64,000 nt of DNA from Roseateles hydrophilus (GTDB lineage: Bacteria > Pseudomonadota > Gammaproteobacteria > Burkholderiales > Burkholderiaceae_C), in assembly GCF_026712245.1 (NCBI RefSeq), contig NZ_JAPPUY010000001.1, positions 682,001 to 746,000 of the forward strand, read 5' to 3'. This document shows, piece after piece, positions 52,092 to 64,000 of the stretch. How positions within the stretch are numbered: position 1 is the first letter of the stretch; the number at the start of each line of letters is the position of its first letter. The notes below the pieces were generated by a model. That model was not told where the DNA came from and did not search any database. It was given only the letters and a program-made list of their open reading frames with translations. The position numbers were made by a program, and so were the translations under genes.

Positions 52092-55000
52092 GCGGTCTTG
52101 ACCGGCTGGCCCAGCAGCCGCAGTACCTCGCGCACGGCCTGGGCGCGGTCCTGCGGGCTGCTCAGCGCCTTCTCGATGCGCAGCTTCTCGTTGCCCACCA
52201 GCTTGATGTTGCGGTTCTTCTGCACCAGCTCGATCACGCGCATCGGGTCGATGGGCGGGTTGGGGCGGAAGTTGAGGTTGATCAGCCCCGGCGCGGCGTC
52301 GACCTTGATGACGCCATAGGGCTTGGCCAGCACGCGCAGGCGGTGCAGGTCGAACAGCGTCTGGCCCTGCGTGGGCAGCTTGCCGAAGCGGTCGGTGATC
52401 TCTTCCAGCATCGCGTCGATCTGCTCGGGCTTCTCGGCCGTGGCCAGGCGCTTGTACAGGCTCAGCCGCACCTGCACGTCGCCGCAGTAGGCGTCGGGCA
52501 GCAGGGCGGGGGCGTGCAGGTTGATCTCGGTGTTGGTGGAGAAGGCACCGGTGGGCGAGAGCAGGTCGGGCTCGCGGCCGCTCTTCAGCGCCCGCACGGC
52601 TTCGCTGAGCATGTCGTTGTAGAGCTGGAAGCCCACCTCCATCATGTTGCCGCTCTGGTTGTCGCCCAGCACCTCGCCGGCACCGCGAATCTCCAGGTCG
52701 TGCATGGCCAGGTAGAAGCCCGAGCCCAGTTCCTCCATGGCCTGGATGGCGTCCAGGCGCTGCGTGGCCTGCTTGGTGAGGCCCTGCAGGTCCGGCACCA
52801 TCAGGTAGGCGTAGGCCTGGTGGTGGCTGCGGCCGACGCGGCCGCGCAGCTGGTGCAGCTGCGCCAGGCCGAACTTGTCGGCGCGGCTGATGACGATGGT
52901 GTTCGCGCTCGGCACGTCGATGCCGGTCTCGATGATGGTGGAGCACAGCAGCAGGTTGTGCTTGCCGGCCACGAACTCGCGCATCACCCGCTCCAGCTCG
53001 CGCTCGGGCATCTGGCCGTGGGCGACGACGATGCGCGCCTCCGGCAGCAGCTCCTCGAGCTTCTGCCGGCGGTTCTCGATAGTCTCGACCTCGTTGTGCA
53101 GGAAGTAGACCTGGCCACCGCGCTTCAATTCGCGCAGCACCGCCTCGCGGATGGTGCCGCTGCTCTCGGCGCGCACGAAGGTCTTGATGGCCAGGCGCCG
53201 CTGCGGCGCGGTGGCGATCACCGACAGGTCGCGCAGGCCTTCCAGCGCCATGCCGAGCGTGCGCGGGATGGGCGTGGCGGTCAGCGTCAGCACATCCACC
53301 TCGGCGCGCATGGCCTTCATCGCCTCCTTGTGGCGCACGCCGAAGCGGTGTTCCTCGTCGATGACCAGCAGCCCCAGCCGGTTGAACTTCACCTCGGCGG
53401 ACAGCAGCTTGTGCGTGCCGACGACGATGTCGATGCTGCCGTCGGCGATGCCTTCCATCGCTGCCTTGATCTCCTTGGCCGAGCGGAAGCGGCTCATCTC
53501 CGCCACCTTCACCGGCCAGGCGCCGAAGCGGTCGGCGATGTTCTGGTAGTGCTGCTCGGCCAGCAGCGTCGTCGGCGCCAGGATGGCGACCTGCTTGCCG
53601 CCCATGACGGCCACAAACGCTGCGCGCAGGGCGACTTCGGTCTTGCCGAAGCCCACGTCGCCGCAGACCAGGCGGTCCATCGGCTTCGGGCTGATCATGT
53701 CCTGGATGACCGCGTGGATGGCGGCGCGCTGGTCGGGCGTTTCCTCGAAGCCGAAGCTCGCGGCGAAGGCTTCGTAGTCGTGGCCGGAGTAGCGGAAGGC
53801 GTGGCCTTCGCGGGCGGCACGGCGGGCGTAGAGGTTGAGCAGCTCGGCCGCGGTGTCGCGCACCTGTTCGGCGGCCTTGCGCTTGGCCTTTTCCCACTGG
53901 CCGGAGCCCAGCTTGTGCAGCGGCGCTTCCTCGGGGCTCACGCCGGTGTAGCGGCCGATCAGGTGCAGCTGCGCCACCGGCACGTACAGCGTTGCCTTGT
54001 CGGCGTACTCCAGGTGCAGAAACTCGCTCTTCTGCCCGTCGCCGAGGTCGATGTTGACCAGGCCCTGGTAGCGCCCGATGCCGTGGTTGATGTGCACGAC
54101 GGGGTCGCCCACCTTGAGCTCGGACAGGTCCTTGATCAGCGCGTTGACGTCGCTGACCTGCTCCTGCTTGCGGCGCCGGCGCGTGGTGGGCGTCGTCGCG
54201 AACAGCTCGGTCTCGGTGATGAGCTGGACGGGCCGTTGTTCGTCAACCCAGAAGAAGCCCGACGCCAGCGGCGCCGCTGTGATGGCGTACTTCTCGTCGC
54301 TGGCAGCGAACTCGGCCAGGTCCTTCACCGAGGGCGGGTCGATCTTGTGGTCGCGCAGCTGCTCCAGCAGGCTTTCGCGGCGGCCTTCGCTTTCGGCCAC
54401 CAGCAGCACGCGGTGCGGCGTGCTCTTCAGGTGCGCCTCCAGCCGCGCCATCGGCTCCTGCGTGCCGCGCTCCACGCTGACGTCGGGCAACGGGCGCGCG
54501 AAGTCGACGGGCTCGGCGCCGCGCACCGACAGCACCGCGTGCGGCTTGGTCAGGCCGAAGAAGTCCTCGGCCGTCAGGAAGATCTCGGCCGGCGCCAGGA
54601 TGGGCCGTTCGGGGTCGTGCTGCAGGAAGCGGTGGCGCTCCCTGGTGTCGGTCCAGAAGCGCTGGATGGCCTCGTCCACCTCGCCGTGCAGCGCGAGGCC
54701 GGCTTCGGCCCCGAGGTAGTCGAACACGGAGGCCGTCTGTTCAAAAAAGATCGGCAGGTAGTACTCGATGCCGCCCGAGGCCACGCCCTCGCCGATGTCG
54801 CGATAGAGGCGCGACTTGGTCGGGTCGCCCTCCATCTTCTCGCGCCAGCGGTTGCGGAAGGCCTTGCGCGCCGCCTCGTCCATCGGGAACTCGCGGCCGG
54901 GCAGCAGGCGCACATCGGGCACCGGATAGAGGCTGCGCTGGCTGTCGGGGTCGAACACGCGGATGGAATCCACCTCGTCGCCGAACAGGTCCACCCGATA

Positions 55001-55555
55001 CGGCACGGCCGAGCCCATCGGGAACAGGTCAATCAGGCCGCCGCGCACCGCGTACTCGCCCGGCTGCACGACCTGGCTGACGTTGGTGTAGCCGGCGAGC
55101 GTCAGCTGTGCGCGCAGCGAGGCCTCGTCGAGCCGCTGCTTCTGCTTGAAATTGAAGGTCGTCGCGGCCAGGAAGCTGGGCGGCGCCAGGCGCACCAGCG
55201 CGGTGGAGGCTGGCATCAGCACGACGTCGATGGACTTCGTTTTCTTCGCCTGCAGCAGCTCCCACAGCGTGGCCAGGCGCTCGGAGATCAGGTCCTGGTG
55301 GGGGCTGAAGCTGTCGTAGGGCAGGGTCTCCCAGTCCGGGAACACGGCCACCTTGAGCTCGGGCGCGAAGAACTTGAGCTCGTCCTCCAGCCGCTGCGTG
55401 TCGCCCGGCTCGGCCGTGAAGATGGCGGCCAGCCGGCCGGCGGCCTGTTGCTGCTGCACGAAGCGGGCGAGCAGCAGCGCGTCGGCCGAGCCCAGCGGGC
55501 GGGGATGGGTGAACTTCTTGCCGGGCTGAACAGCCGGCAGCGAGGGCAGAGTCAT
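52088..55555 (-). CDS. mfd: Transcription-repair coupling factor
   Basis: SF2 DNA translocase that removes RNA polymerase stalled at lesions and recruits UvrA. The 1155-aa length is standard. In order: UvrB-homology module (1-340), RNA polymerase interaction domain (about 480-550, GDPVVHINHGIGRYQGL), helicase motor with Walker A GDVGFGKT and DEEH in VIDEEHRFGVRHKE, the TRG motif region, and the C-terminal regulatory domain. The start ATG 55555 follows no obvious long leader. The region 55556-55674 to the divergent DUF885 gene holds a short GC-rich hairpin without a T-run. Confidence 0.97.
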   Translation of the reverse strand: MTLPSLPAVQPGKKFTHPRPLGSADALLLARFVQQQQAAGRLAAIFTAEPGDTQRLEDELKFFAPELKVAVFPDWETLPYDSFSPHQDLISERLATLWELLQAKKTKSIDVVLMPASTALVRLAPPSFLAATTFNFKQKQRLDEASLRAQLTLAGYTNVSQVVQPGEYAVRGGLIDLFPMGSAVPYRVDLFGDEVDSIRVFDPDSQRSLYPVPDVRLLPGREFPMDEAARKAFRNRWREKMEGDPTKSRLYRDIGEGVASGGIEYYLPIFFEQTASVFDYLGAEAGLALHGEVDEAIQRFWTDTRERHRFLQHDPERPILAPAEIFLTAEDFFGLTKPHAVLSVRGAEPVDFARPLPDVSVERGTQEPMARLEAHLKSTPHRVLLVAESEGRRESLLEQLRDHKIDPPSVKDLAEFAASDEKYAITAAPLASGFFWVDEQRPVQLITETELFATTPTTRRRRKQEQVSDVNALIKDLSELKVGDPVVHINHGIGRYQGLVNIDLGDGQKSEFLHLEYADKATLYVPVAQLHLIGRYTGVSPEEAPLHKLGSGQWEKAKRKAAEQVRDTAAELLNLYARRAAREGHAFRYSGHDYEAFAASFGFEETPDQRAAIHAVIQDMISPKPMDRLVCGDVGFGKTEVALRAAFVAVMGGKQVAILAPTTLLAEQHYQNIADRFGAWPVKVAEMSRFRSAKEIKAAMEGIADGSIDIVVGTHKLLSAEVKFNRLGLLVIDEEHRFGVRHKEAMKAMRAEVDVLTLTATPIPRTLGMALEGLRDLSVIATAPQRRLAIKTFVRAESSGTIREAVLRELKRGGQVYFLHNEVETIENRRQKLEELLPEARIVVAHGQMPERELERVMREFVAGKHNLLLCSTIIETGIDVPSANTIVISRADKFGLAQLHQLRGRVGRSHHQAYAYLMVPDLQGLTKQATQRLDAIQAMEELGSGFYLAMHDLEIRGAGEVLGDNQSGNMMEVGFQLYNDMLSEAVRALKSGREPDLLSPTGAFSTNTEINLHAPALLPDAYCGDVQVRLSLYKRLATAEKPEQIDAMLEEITDRFGKLPTQGQTLFDLHRLRVLAKPYGVIKVDAAPGLINLNFRPNPPIDPMRVIELVQKNRNIKLVGNEKLRIEKALSSPQDRAQAVREVLRLLGQPVKTA

Positions 55556-55674
55556 GCGGACCTACAAACGACAACAGCCCCGATGCGGGGCGTGACGGGA
55601 TTCTACGGAGGGCATGTCTTTGGTCGGGGGTCTGGGGGCATGGCAGCATGCCGCCCGTTCCTACCGGAGATTTC

Positions 55675-57447
55675 ATGCAACGTCGTCATGCCCTGAGCCT
55701 GCTGGCCACCAGCCTTGCCCTCAGCCTTCCCGCTCACGCCACCCCCACCGAGAGCCAGCGCTTCCACCAATGGCTGGACGCCCAGTGGGAGCAGACCCTC
55801 CAGCAGCAGCCCGTGCTCGCCACCTCGCTGGGCGACCCGCGCTACAACGACCAGCTGCCCGACACGACGACTGCCGCCTACCGCGCCCAGGCCCGGCGCG
55901 AGATGCAGCAGCAGCTCAAGGCGCTGGCCGGCTTTGACAAGGCCAAGCTGGCGCCCAAGGACCGCGTGTCCTACAGCATGCTCAAGCTGGACCTGCAACA
56001 TGCCCTGGCGGGTGAGCGCTTCCCGGAGTGGATGCAGCCCATCAGCCAGATCGGCGGCCTGCCCAGCTTTCTGGCGCAGCTGGGCACGGGCCAGTCCATC
56101 CAGCCGTTCAAGACGGTCAAGGACTACGACGACTGGCTGAGCCGCTTGAGCAAGGCCGTGCCGCAGTTCGACGGCACCATCGCCAACATGCGTGCCGGCG
56201 TGAAGGCGGGCGTGACCCAGCCCCGCGCCGTGGTGGACAAGGTGCTGCCGCAGCTGCAGGCGCTCGCCGTCAGCGAGCCCGAGCAGAGCCTGTTCTGGGG
56301 CCCGGTCAAGGACTTCCCCGAGGCCGTGCCGGCTGCCGAGCGCGAGCGCATCACCGCCGCCCTGCGCCAGCTGCTGGCCACGCAGGTGCTGCCGGCCTAT
56401 GGCCGCCTGCTGGCCTACGTGCGTGACGAGTACGCACCCAAGGCGCGCAAGAGCACGGCCTGGTCTGCCCTGCCGGACGGCAAGGCCTGGTACGCCCATC
56501 GCGTGCGCCAGTCCACCACCGTGGCACTGTCGCCCGACGAGATCCACGCCATCGGCCTGAAGGAAGTGGCGCGCATCCTGGGCGAGATGGACGCCGTGCG
56601 CCGGCAGGTGGGCTTCGCTGGCGATCTCAAGGCCTTCTTCAAGCACCTCAACGAAGACCCGAAGTACTACTTCACCAAGCCGGAAGACCTGCTCAACGGC
56701 TACCGCGACCTGCAGAAGAAGATCAACGCGCTGACGCCCAAGCTGTTCGACATCCAGCCCCGGGCGGACTACGAGGTGCGCGAGGTCGAGGCCTTCCGCG
56801 CCGAGAGCGCGGCCGGCGCGTCCTACCAGGACCCATCGGCCGACGGCTCGCGCCCGGGCGTGTTCTATGTGAACACCTTCAACCTGAAGGCCCAGCCCAT
56901 CTTCGGCATGGAGACGCTGTCGCTGCACGAGGCGTCGCCGGGCCACCACTTCCAGATCGCCATCGCGCAGGAAGACCAGCAGCTGCCGGCCTTCCGCCGC
57001 TTCGGCAGCAACTACACCGCCTACGTGGAAGGCTGGGCGCTGTACGCCGAGAGCCTGGGCAAGGAGCTGGGCCTGTTCACCGACCCCTACCAGTGGTACG
57101 GCCGCCTCAGTGACGAGCAGCTGCGCGCGATGCGCCTGGTGGTGGACACCGGCCTGCACCACAAGGGCTGGTCGCGTGAAAAGGCCATCCAGTACATGCT
57201 GGACAACTCGTCCATGGCCGAGAGCGATGTCGTTTCCGAGGTCGAGCGCTACATCGTCTGGCCCGGCCAGGCGCTGGGCTACAAGATCGGCCAGCTGGAG
57301 ATCACCAAGCTGCGCGCCGATGCCGAGAAGGCGCTGGGCGCGAAGTTCGACATCAAGGGCTTCCACCGCGTCGTGCTGACGGCCGGCCAGGTGCCGCTGC
57401 CGGTGCTGCGGGAACTGGTGATGGACTGGGTCAAGACGCGCCGTTGA
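55675..57447 (+). CDS. DUF885 family metallopeptidase-like protein
   Basis: A 590-aa exported protein; signal peptide MQRRHALSLLATSLALSLP then AHA. The DUF885 core is present: the H-E-x-x-P-G-H-H motif (LHEASPGHH, about residues 419-427) corresponds to a zinc peptidase site, and YVEGWALYAESLG supplies the distal glutamate. Family members act as carboxypeptidase-like enzymes, mostly uncharacterised. CGGAG lies seven bases before ATG 55675. A hairpin lies just after the stop. Confidence 0.9.
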   Translation: MQRRHALSLLATSLALSLPAHATPTESQRFHQWLDAQWEQTLQQQPVLATSLGDPRYNDQLPDTTTAAYRAQARREMQQQLKALAGFDKAKLAPKDRVSYSMLKLDLQHALAGERFPEWMQPISQIGGLPSFLAQLGTGQSIQPFKTVKDYDDWLSRLSKAVPQFDGTIANMRAGVKAGVTQPRAVVDKVLPQLQALAVSEPEQSLFWGPVKDFPEAVPAAERERITAALRQLLATQVLPAYGRLLAYVRDEYAPKARKSTAWSALPDGKAWYAHRVRQSTTVALSPDEIHAIGLKEVARILGEMDAVRRQVGFAGDLKAFFKHLNEDPKYYFTKPEDLLNGYRDLQKKINALTPKLFDIQPRADYEVREVEAFRAESAAGASYQDPSADGSRPGVFYVNTFNLKAQPIFGMETLSLHEASPGHHFQIAIAQEDQQLPAFRRFGSNYTAYVEGWALYAESLGKELGLFTDPYQWYGRLSDEQLRAMRLVVDTGLHHKGWSREKAIQYMLDNSSMAESDVVSEVERYIVWPGQALGYKIGQLEITKLRADAEKALGAKFDIKGFHRVVLTAGQVPLPVLRELVMDWVKTRR

Positions 57448-57455
57448 GCGCTGCA

Positions 57456-57477
57456 GCGGCGGCCTGCGGGCCGCCGC
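57456..57477 (+). terminator. GC-rich hairpin after the DUF885 gene, weak terminator
   Basis: GCGGCGGCC and GGCCGCCGC pair perfectly over nine bases with a four-base TGCG loop, nine bases after the stop. Only CTGTCTTG follows, so it is a weak or Rho-assisted terminator at best. Confidence 0.4.
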
Positions 57478-57589
57478 CTGTCTTGCCGGGATGCAGCCTG
57501 TGCCTCTGGCGGTGCGCTGCATCGCGCGGGGCTCGCAGGCGCCGCCGGGGGCTCGGTAGGCTGTGCCCCATCACTGCGACGGAGACCCC

Positions 57590-61224
<3,635 letters not shown>

Positions 61225-62469
61225 TCAGTGCTCGTGGCCGGCTTCGCCCTTGCCGAGCTCGGCCTTCACGACGAAGCTGTTCTTCGCGGCCACGCGCTCG
61301 CCGCCCGACAGGCCTTGCAGGATTTCCACCTGCCGGCCGTCGGCGCGGCCGGTCTGCACCGGCACGGCCTCGAACTGCTGGCCGCGTCGCACGAACACCA
61401 CCGTGCGGCCGTCCAGCGTCTGCAGCGCGTCGGCCGGCACGGCCACCGCCACGGCGGCGGCGTCCTGGCTCAGCGCCACGCTGACGGGCAGGCCCGGTCG
61501 CCACAGTCCCTGCGGGTTGGGCAGCAGCACGCGCGCGGTCGCGCTGCGGCTTTGCTCGCCCACCAGCGCGCCCACGTGTGTGAGGCGGCCCTGGCCCTCG
61601 GCCTCGAAGGCGGTGGACGTCACGCGGGCCTGCGCGCCGGTCTGTAAGCGGGCCAGGTCCTGCGCGGGCACGGCCAACGTCACCCACACACTGCTCAGGT
61701 CGGCCAGCTGGAAGATGGCCGCGTCGTCCGGCAGTGCCTCGCCGGCGCTGATCTTCTTGTCCACGATCACGCCCGCGATCGGCGCGCGCACCTCCAGTCG
61801 GGCCAGGCCTTGCGTGCCGGCCGTGGCGGTGGCGCCCAGCGCGGCGAGCTTCTGCCGCAGGGCCTCGACGCCGATCTCGGCCTCCTGCAGCGCCTGGCGC
61901 GCGGCCAGGTAGTCCTGCTCGGCCGAGATCTTGTCCCGCCACAGCTGGTGTTCGCGCTCGTGCGTCTGGCGGGCCAGCGCGAGGCGCTTCTCAGCCGCCA
62001 GCAGCTCGGCGCGCTGCTCAGCCAGCGCCGGGCTGACGATGACGGCCAGCAGCTGGCCGCGCTGCACGCGGTCGCCCGCGTTGGCGTGCACGGCTTGCAC
62101 GGCGCCGGCCAGCCGCGGCGTGACGACGACGCTGCGGTCCTGGTTCAGCGCCACCTCGCCCATCAGGCTCAGCGTGCCGGCGACGCGTGCAGGCCCGGCC
62201 GTGGCGAGCTGCACGCCGTTATGGCGCAGCTGTTCATCGGTGATGCGGGCCTGCGCATGCGCGCCGGCCTCGGCCGCGCTGGCGGCCGGCCCAGCGGCGC
62301 TGGCCGCGGCCTGGGGGGCCTTCGGTGCGGTGGGCGGGGTCTCGGCATGGCCGTGGTCGTCATGCGCGTCGTGGCTGTGGCCGTCGCCTTCGCGGTGCAG
62401 GATGGCGGTGCCGGCCAGCAGGCCCAGCGCCAGCACGGCGGCCAGGGCCAGTGCAGTCTTCTTGTTCAT
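61225..62469 (-). CDS. czcB: Membrane-fusion protein of the metal RND pump, CzcB type
   Basis: Periplasmic adaptor of 414 aa linking the permease to the outer-membrane channel. After an N-terminal anchor (MNKKTALALAAVLALGLLAG) comes a His/Asp-rich metal-binding stretch (HREGDGHSHDAHDDHGHAE, about 26-44). The lipoyl halves flank a coiled coil (about 185-250), followed by the beta-barrel and membrane-proximal domains (QTLDGRTVVFVRRG). The His-rich segment is usual for CzcB and unusual for CusB. czcA starts 12 bases after its stop. Confidence 0.92.
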   Translation of the reverse strand: MNKKTALALAAVLALGLLAGTAILHREGDGHSHDAHDDHGHAETPPTAPKAPQAAASAAGPAASAAEAGAHAQARITDEQLRHNGVQLATAGPARVAGTLSLMGEVALNQDRSVVVTPRLAGAVQAVHANAGDRVQRGQLLAVIVSPALAEQRAELLAAEKRLALARQTHEREHQLWRDKISAEQDYLAARQALQEAEIGVEALRQKLAALGATATAGTQGLARLEVRAPIAGVIVDKKISAGEALPDDAAIFQLADLSSVWVTLAVPAQDLARLQTGAQARVTSTAFEAEGQGRLTHVGALVGEQSRSATARVLLPNPQGLWRPGLPVSVALSQDAAAVAVAVPADALQTLDGRTVVFVRRGQQFEAVPVQTGRADGRQVEILQGLSGGERVAAKNSFVVKAELGKGEAGHEH

Positions 62470-62473
62470 GGGG

Positions 62474-63682
62474 TCAGTCCTTGTCTTGGGTGTTGCGGCC
62501 GAGCAGACGGTCCAGCTCGGCGGCGGCGCGGTGGGCGTCGGCGACGTGCTGCAGCTGCTGGCGTTGCAGCTGGAACAGGCTGCGCTGGGCATCCAGCACG
62601 TCCAGGAAGGCGAACTTGCCGAGCTCGTAGCCCCGCAGCGCCGTGTCGTGCGCAGCCTGCGCGGCGGCCAGGGCCTCGCCGGCCAGCAGCAGCGCCTGCT
62701 CGCGGCTGGCGCGCAGGCGCTCCGCCGCGGCGGCCACGTCCACCTGCAGCTTCAGCGTCGCGGCGTGCACCGCCTCGCGCGCCTGGTCCTCGCGGCGCAG
62801 GGCTTCCAGCAGGCCACCCTGGTTGCGGTCGGCCAGCGGCAGCGGCAGCGTCAGGCCGATGACGGCCTGGGTGCGGCCGAGCTCGGCGTCGCGCTTGGCG
62901 CCCAGCGTCAGCGTCACATCGGGCACGCGCCGGGCGCGTTCGCCGGCGGTCAGCGCCTGGCGGCGGGCGATGTCCAGCTGCGCCAGGCGCAGCGCGGGCG
63001 CGTCGGCCTGCCAGGCCAGCAGCTGCCCGGCATCGGGCAGGGCGGGCAGCGTGGCGGCGTCACCCTCGGCGTGGGGCACGGCCTGCGGGCCCTGCGCCCA
63101 CAGGGCCGCCAGCCGCGCGCGAGCCTGCAGCGTGGCGCTCTGCGCCTGGGCCAGCTCGGCACGCGCCTGGGCCTCGGCGACGCGGGCCTTGGCGGCCTCC
63201 AGCGGTGGCACCTTGCCGGCCTGCAGCCGCAGCGCCGCCGCCGCGCTGGCCTGGGCCGCCAGCGTGACGGCCGAGGCGGCGAGCCGCTGCTGGGCCTCGG
63301 CGCCCAGCAATTCAAAGAACGCGGCGGCCACGCCGGCGCGCAGCTCGGCCTGCTTGGCCAGCAGCGCCACGGCGGCCTGCTCGCGGGCCTGGGCGGCAAC
63401 GGCCATGCGGGCGGCGCGCTTACCGCCCAGCTCCAGCGCCTGGCTGAGCTGCACGGTGCTGCTGCGTGTGGCGGCACGGGTGTCCTCCAGCAACAGGCCC
63501 AGCTCGGGGTTGGGGCGCGCGCCGGCCTGCAGTTCGGCACCTTGCAGCGCCTGCAGCTCCAGCCGCGCCTGGGCCAGTTCAGGGTTGTGGGTCAGGGCCA
63601 GGGCTTGCGCCTCGGCCAGCGTGAGGGCGTGGGACACGCCGGGGGCCAGCGCCAACAGCAGCGCCGGGAACAGGGATCGCAT
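62474..63682 (-). CDS. czcC: Outer-membrane channel of the metal RND pump, CzcC type
   Basis: TolC-like outer-membrane factor of 402 aa. Signal peptide ends at SHA-LTLAEA; two OEP repeats follow, each with long alpha-helical coiled coils (LAQARLELQALQ... and AHDTALRGYELGKFAFLDVLDAQRSLF). The first gene of the czcCBA operon; czcB starts four bases downstream. The promoter should lie in 63683-63784. Confidence 0.92.
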   Translation of the reverse strand: MRSLFPALLLALAPGVSHALTLAEAQALALTHNPELAQARLELQALQGAELQAGARPNPELGLLLEDTRAATRSSTVQLSQALELGGKRAARMAVAAQAREQAAVALLAKQAELRAGVAAAFFELLGAEAQQRLAASAVTLAAQASAAAALRLQAGKVPPLEAAKARVAEAQARAELAQAQSATLQARARLAALWAQGPQAVPHAEGDAATLPALPDAGQLLAWQADAPALRLAQLDIARRQALTAGERARRVPDVTLTLGAKRDAELGRTQAVIGLTLPLPLADRNQGGLLEALRREDQAREAVHAATLKLQVDVAAAAERLRASREQALLLAGEALAAAQAAHDTALRGYELGKFAFLDVLDAQRSLFQLQRQQLQHVADAHRAAAELDRLLGRNTQDKD

Positions 63683-63784
63683 CGAACTCTCCGGTGGTGG
63701 AACAACGGCAGGCAGTTCGGCGCGTCGGGGCACCCGGCGGGTGCCTCGCTTCGTCAGGGAAGGGGGTGAAAGCGACGCGCCGAC

Positions 63785-63994
63785 TCAGGCGCGCAGCCAG
63801 TCGGGGCGTTCGAGCCCGGCAGGGATGTGGGACTTGGGCCGCCTCAGCGCAGCCGGCTCGGGCGGTGCGGCCTGGCGCGCCGGGTGGGCGCGCTGTTCAT
63901 CCAGCGGCGCGGCGCAGCCGGCGTGGTGGCAGTGGCAATGGCCGGTCTCGCAGACGGCGGGCGCCTCGCCGGGCGCGGCGTCATGGGCCGCCAC
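63785..63994 (-). CDS. Cys/His-rich small protein, possibly the C-terminal part of a longer gene
   Basis: At least 69 residues are open up to the window edge; the codons before GTG 63994 are also open, so the start may lie outside. The N-terminal third has a dense metal-ligand cluster, CETGHCHCHHAGC, with four Cys and three His in 13 residues. The rest is Pro/Ala/Arg-rich. It lies upstream of and parallel to czcCBA, 102 bases away. A metal-binding role next to the efflux pump is inferred; I recognise no family. Confidence 0.5.
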   Translation of the reverse strand: MAAHDAAPGEAPAVCETGHCHCHHAGCAAPLDEQRAHPARQAAPPEPAALRRPKSHIPAGLERPDWLRA

Positions 63995-64000
63995 CGACTG

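Noticed and set aside
50640-53897. A 1085-codon minus-strand frame that would fuse the HEAT-like protein to a long N-terminal extension.
   Set aside because: The extension reads mfd in the wrong frame. The ATGA junction at 52088-52091 and the signal peptide directly after it mark the real start.
51290-55696. A very long open frame (over 1400 codons) on the plus strand, opposite mfd and the HEAT-like gene.
   Set aside because: It mirrors the third-position GC bias of the real genes on the other strand. The translation is Gln/Ala/Val/Leu/His-rich with no domain, while mfd on the opposite strand is unmistakable.

Overview
The window is about 70% GC and densely coded on both strands. Gene content and order point to a betaproteobacterium of the order Burkholderiales, probably in the Roseateles/Rubrivivax/Leptothrix neighbourhood. 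That placement is inferred from high GC, the alaA-hom-thrC-moeA-moaD series, the single-polypeptide AraC regulators and the abundance of S9 peptidases; no rRNA is present to confirm it. No gap between genes exceeds about 150 bases. I see no tRNA, rRNA, IS element, CRISPR array or prophage.

Layout. (1) 1-8167 holds mostly leftward housekeeping genes: a RecB-type nuclease/Fe-S helicase fusion coupled to DNA polymerase IV behind a candidate double LexA operator, a patatin-like lipoprotein, an aldo/keto reductase, a PIN-PhoH ATPase, a Bcp peroxiredoxin and an Mth938-like protein. (2) 8290-13712 is a rightward run for alanine/threonine metabolism and molybdopterin: alaA, hom, thrC, moeA, moaD. (3) 13717-21840 is the most interesting part. 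It carries a pyruvoyl AdoMet decarboxylase and a membrane protein on the plus strand, facing a seven-gene leftward operon: SPFH-SHOCT protein, zinc-ribbon/DUF4178 membrane protein, DUF350 protein, YciI-like protein, beta-propeller protein, membrane-embedded aminopropyltransferase and exported FAD amine oxidase. This block lies between moaD and its partner moaE. (4) 21955-25444 has moaE, crcB and clpB, with a heat-shock type promoter before clpB. (5) 25542-29140 is a Fur-type iron uptake operon: small membrane protein, TonB siderophore receptor, PepSY protein. (6) 29081-32047 has a DUF2804 gene coupled to an AraC regulator, and a divergent fatty-acid hydroxylase.

(7) 32054-38240 holds three tandem paralogous S9 serine peptidases. 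(8) 38373-42712 holds nadB and nadA around a small RHH regulator, a stomatin-like SPFH protein and a ComFB protein. (9) 42836-49061 has an AraC regulator divergent from an MFS exporter, an AI-2E/PerM permease, and a ThDP enzyme coupled to an unknown membrane protein and an S4 RNA-binding protein. (10) 49078-55555 is leftward: mfd, a HEAT-like repeat protein, serB and a solute-binding protein. (11) 55675-58108 has a DUF885 peptidase-like protein and an exported protein. (12) 58105-63994 is a CzcCBA-type divalent cation efflux operon with a Cys/His-rich small ORF upstream.

How the genes may work together. The block in (3) couples production of decarboxylated AdoMet (the aminopropyl donor) to a membrane aminopropyltransferase, membrane scaffold proteins and an exported amine oxidase. 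This suggests aminopropylation or polyamine chemistry at the cell envelope rather than bulk spermidine synthesis; the actual acceptor cannot be read from sequence. Many neighbouring genes overlap by 4-20 bases (ATGA, GTGA and TTGA junctions), so translational coupling is frequent.
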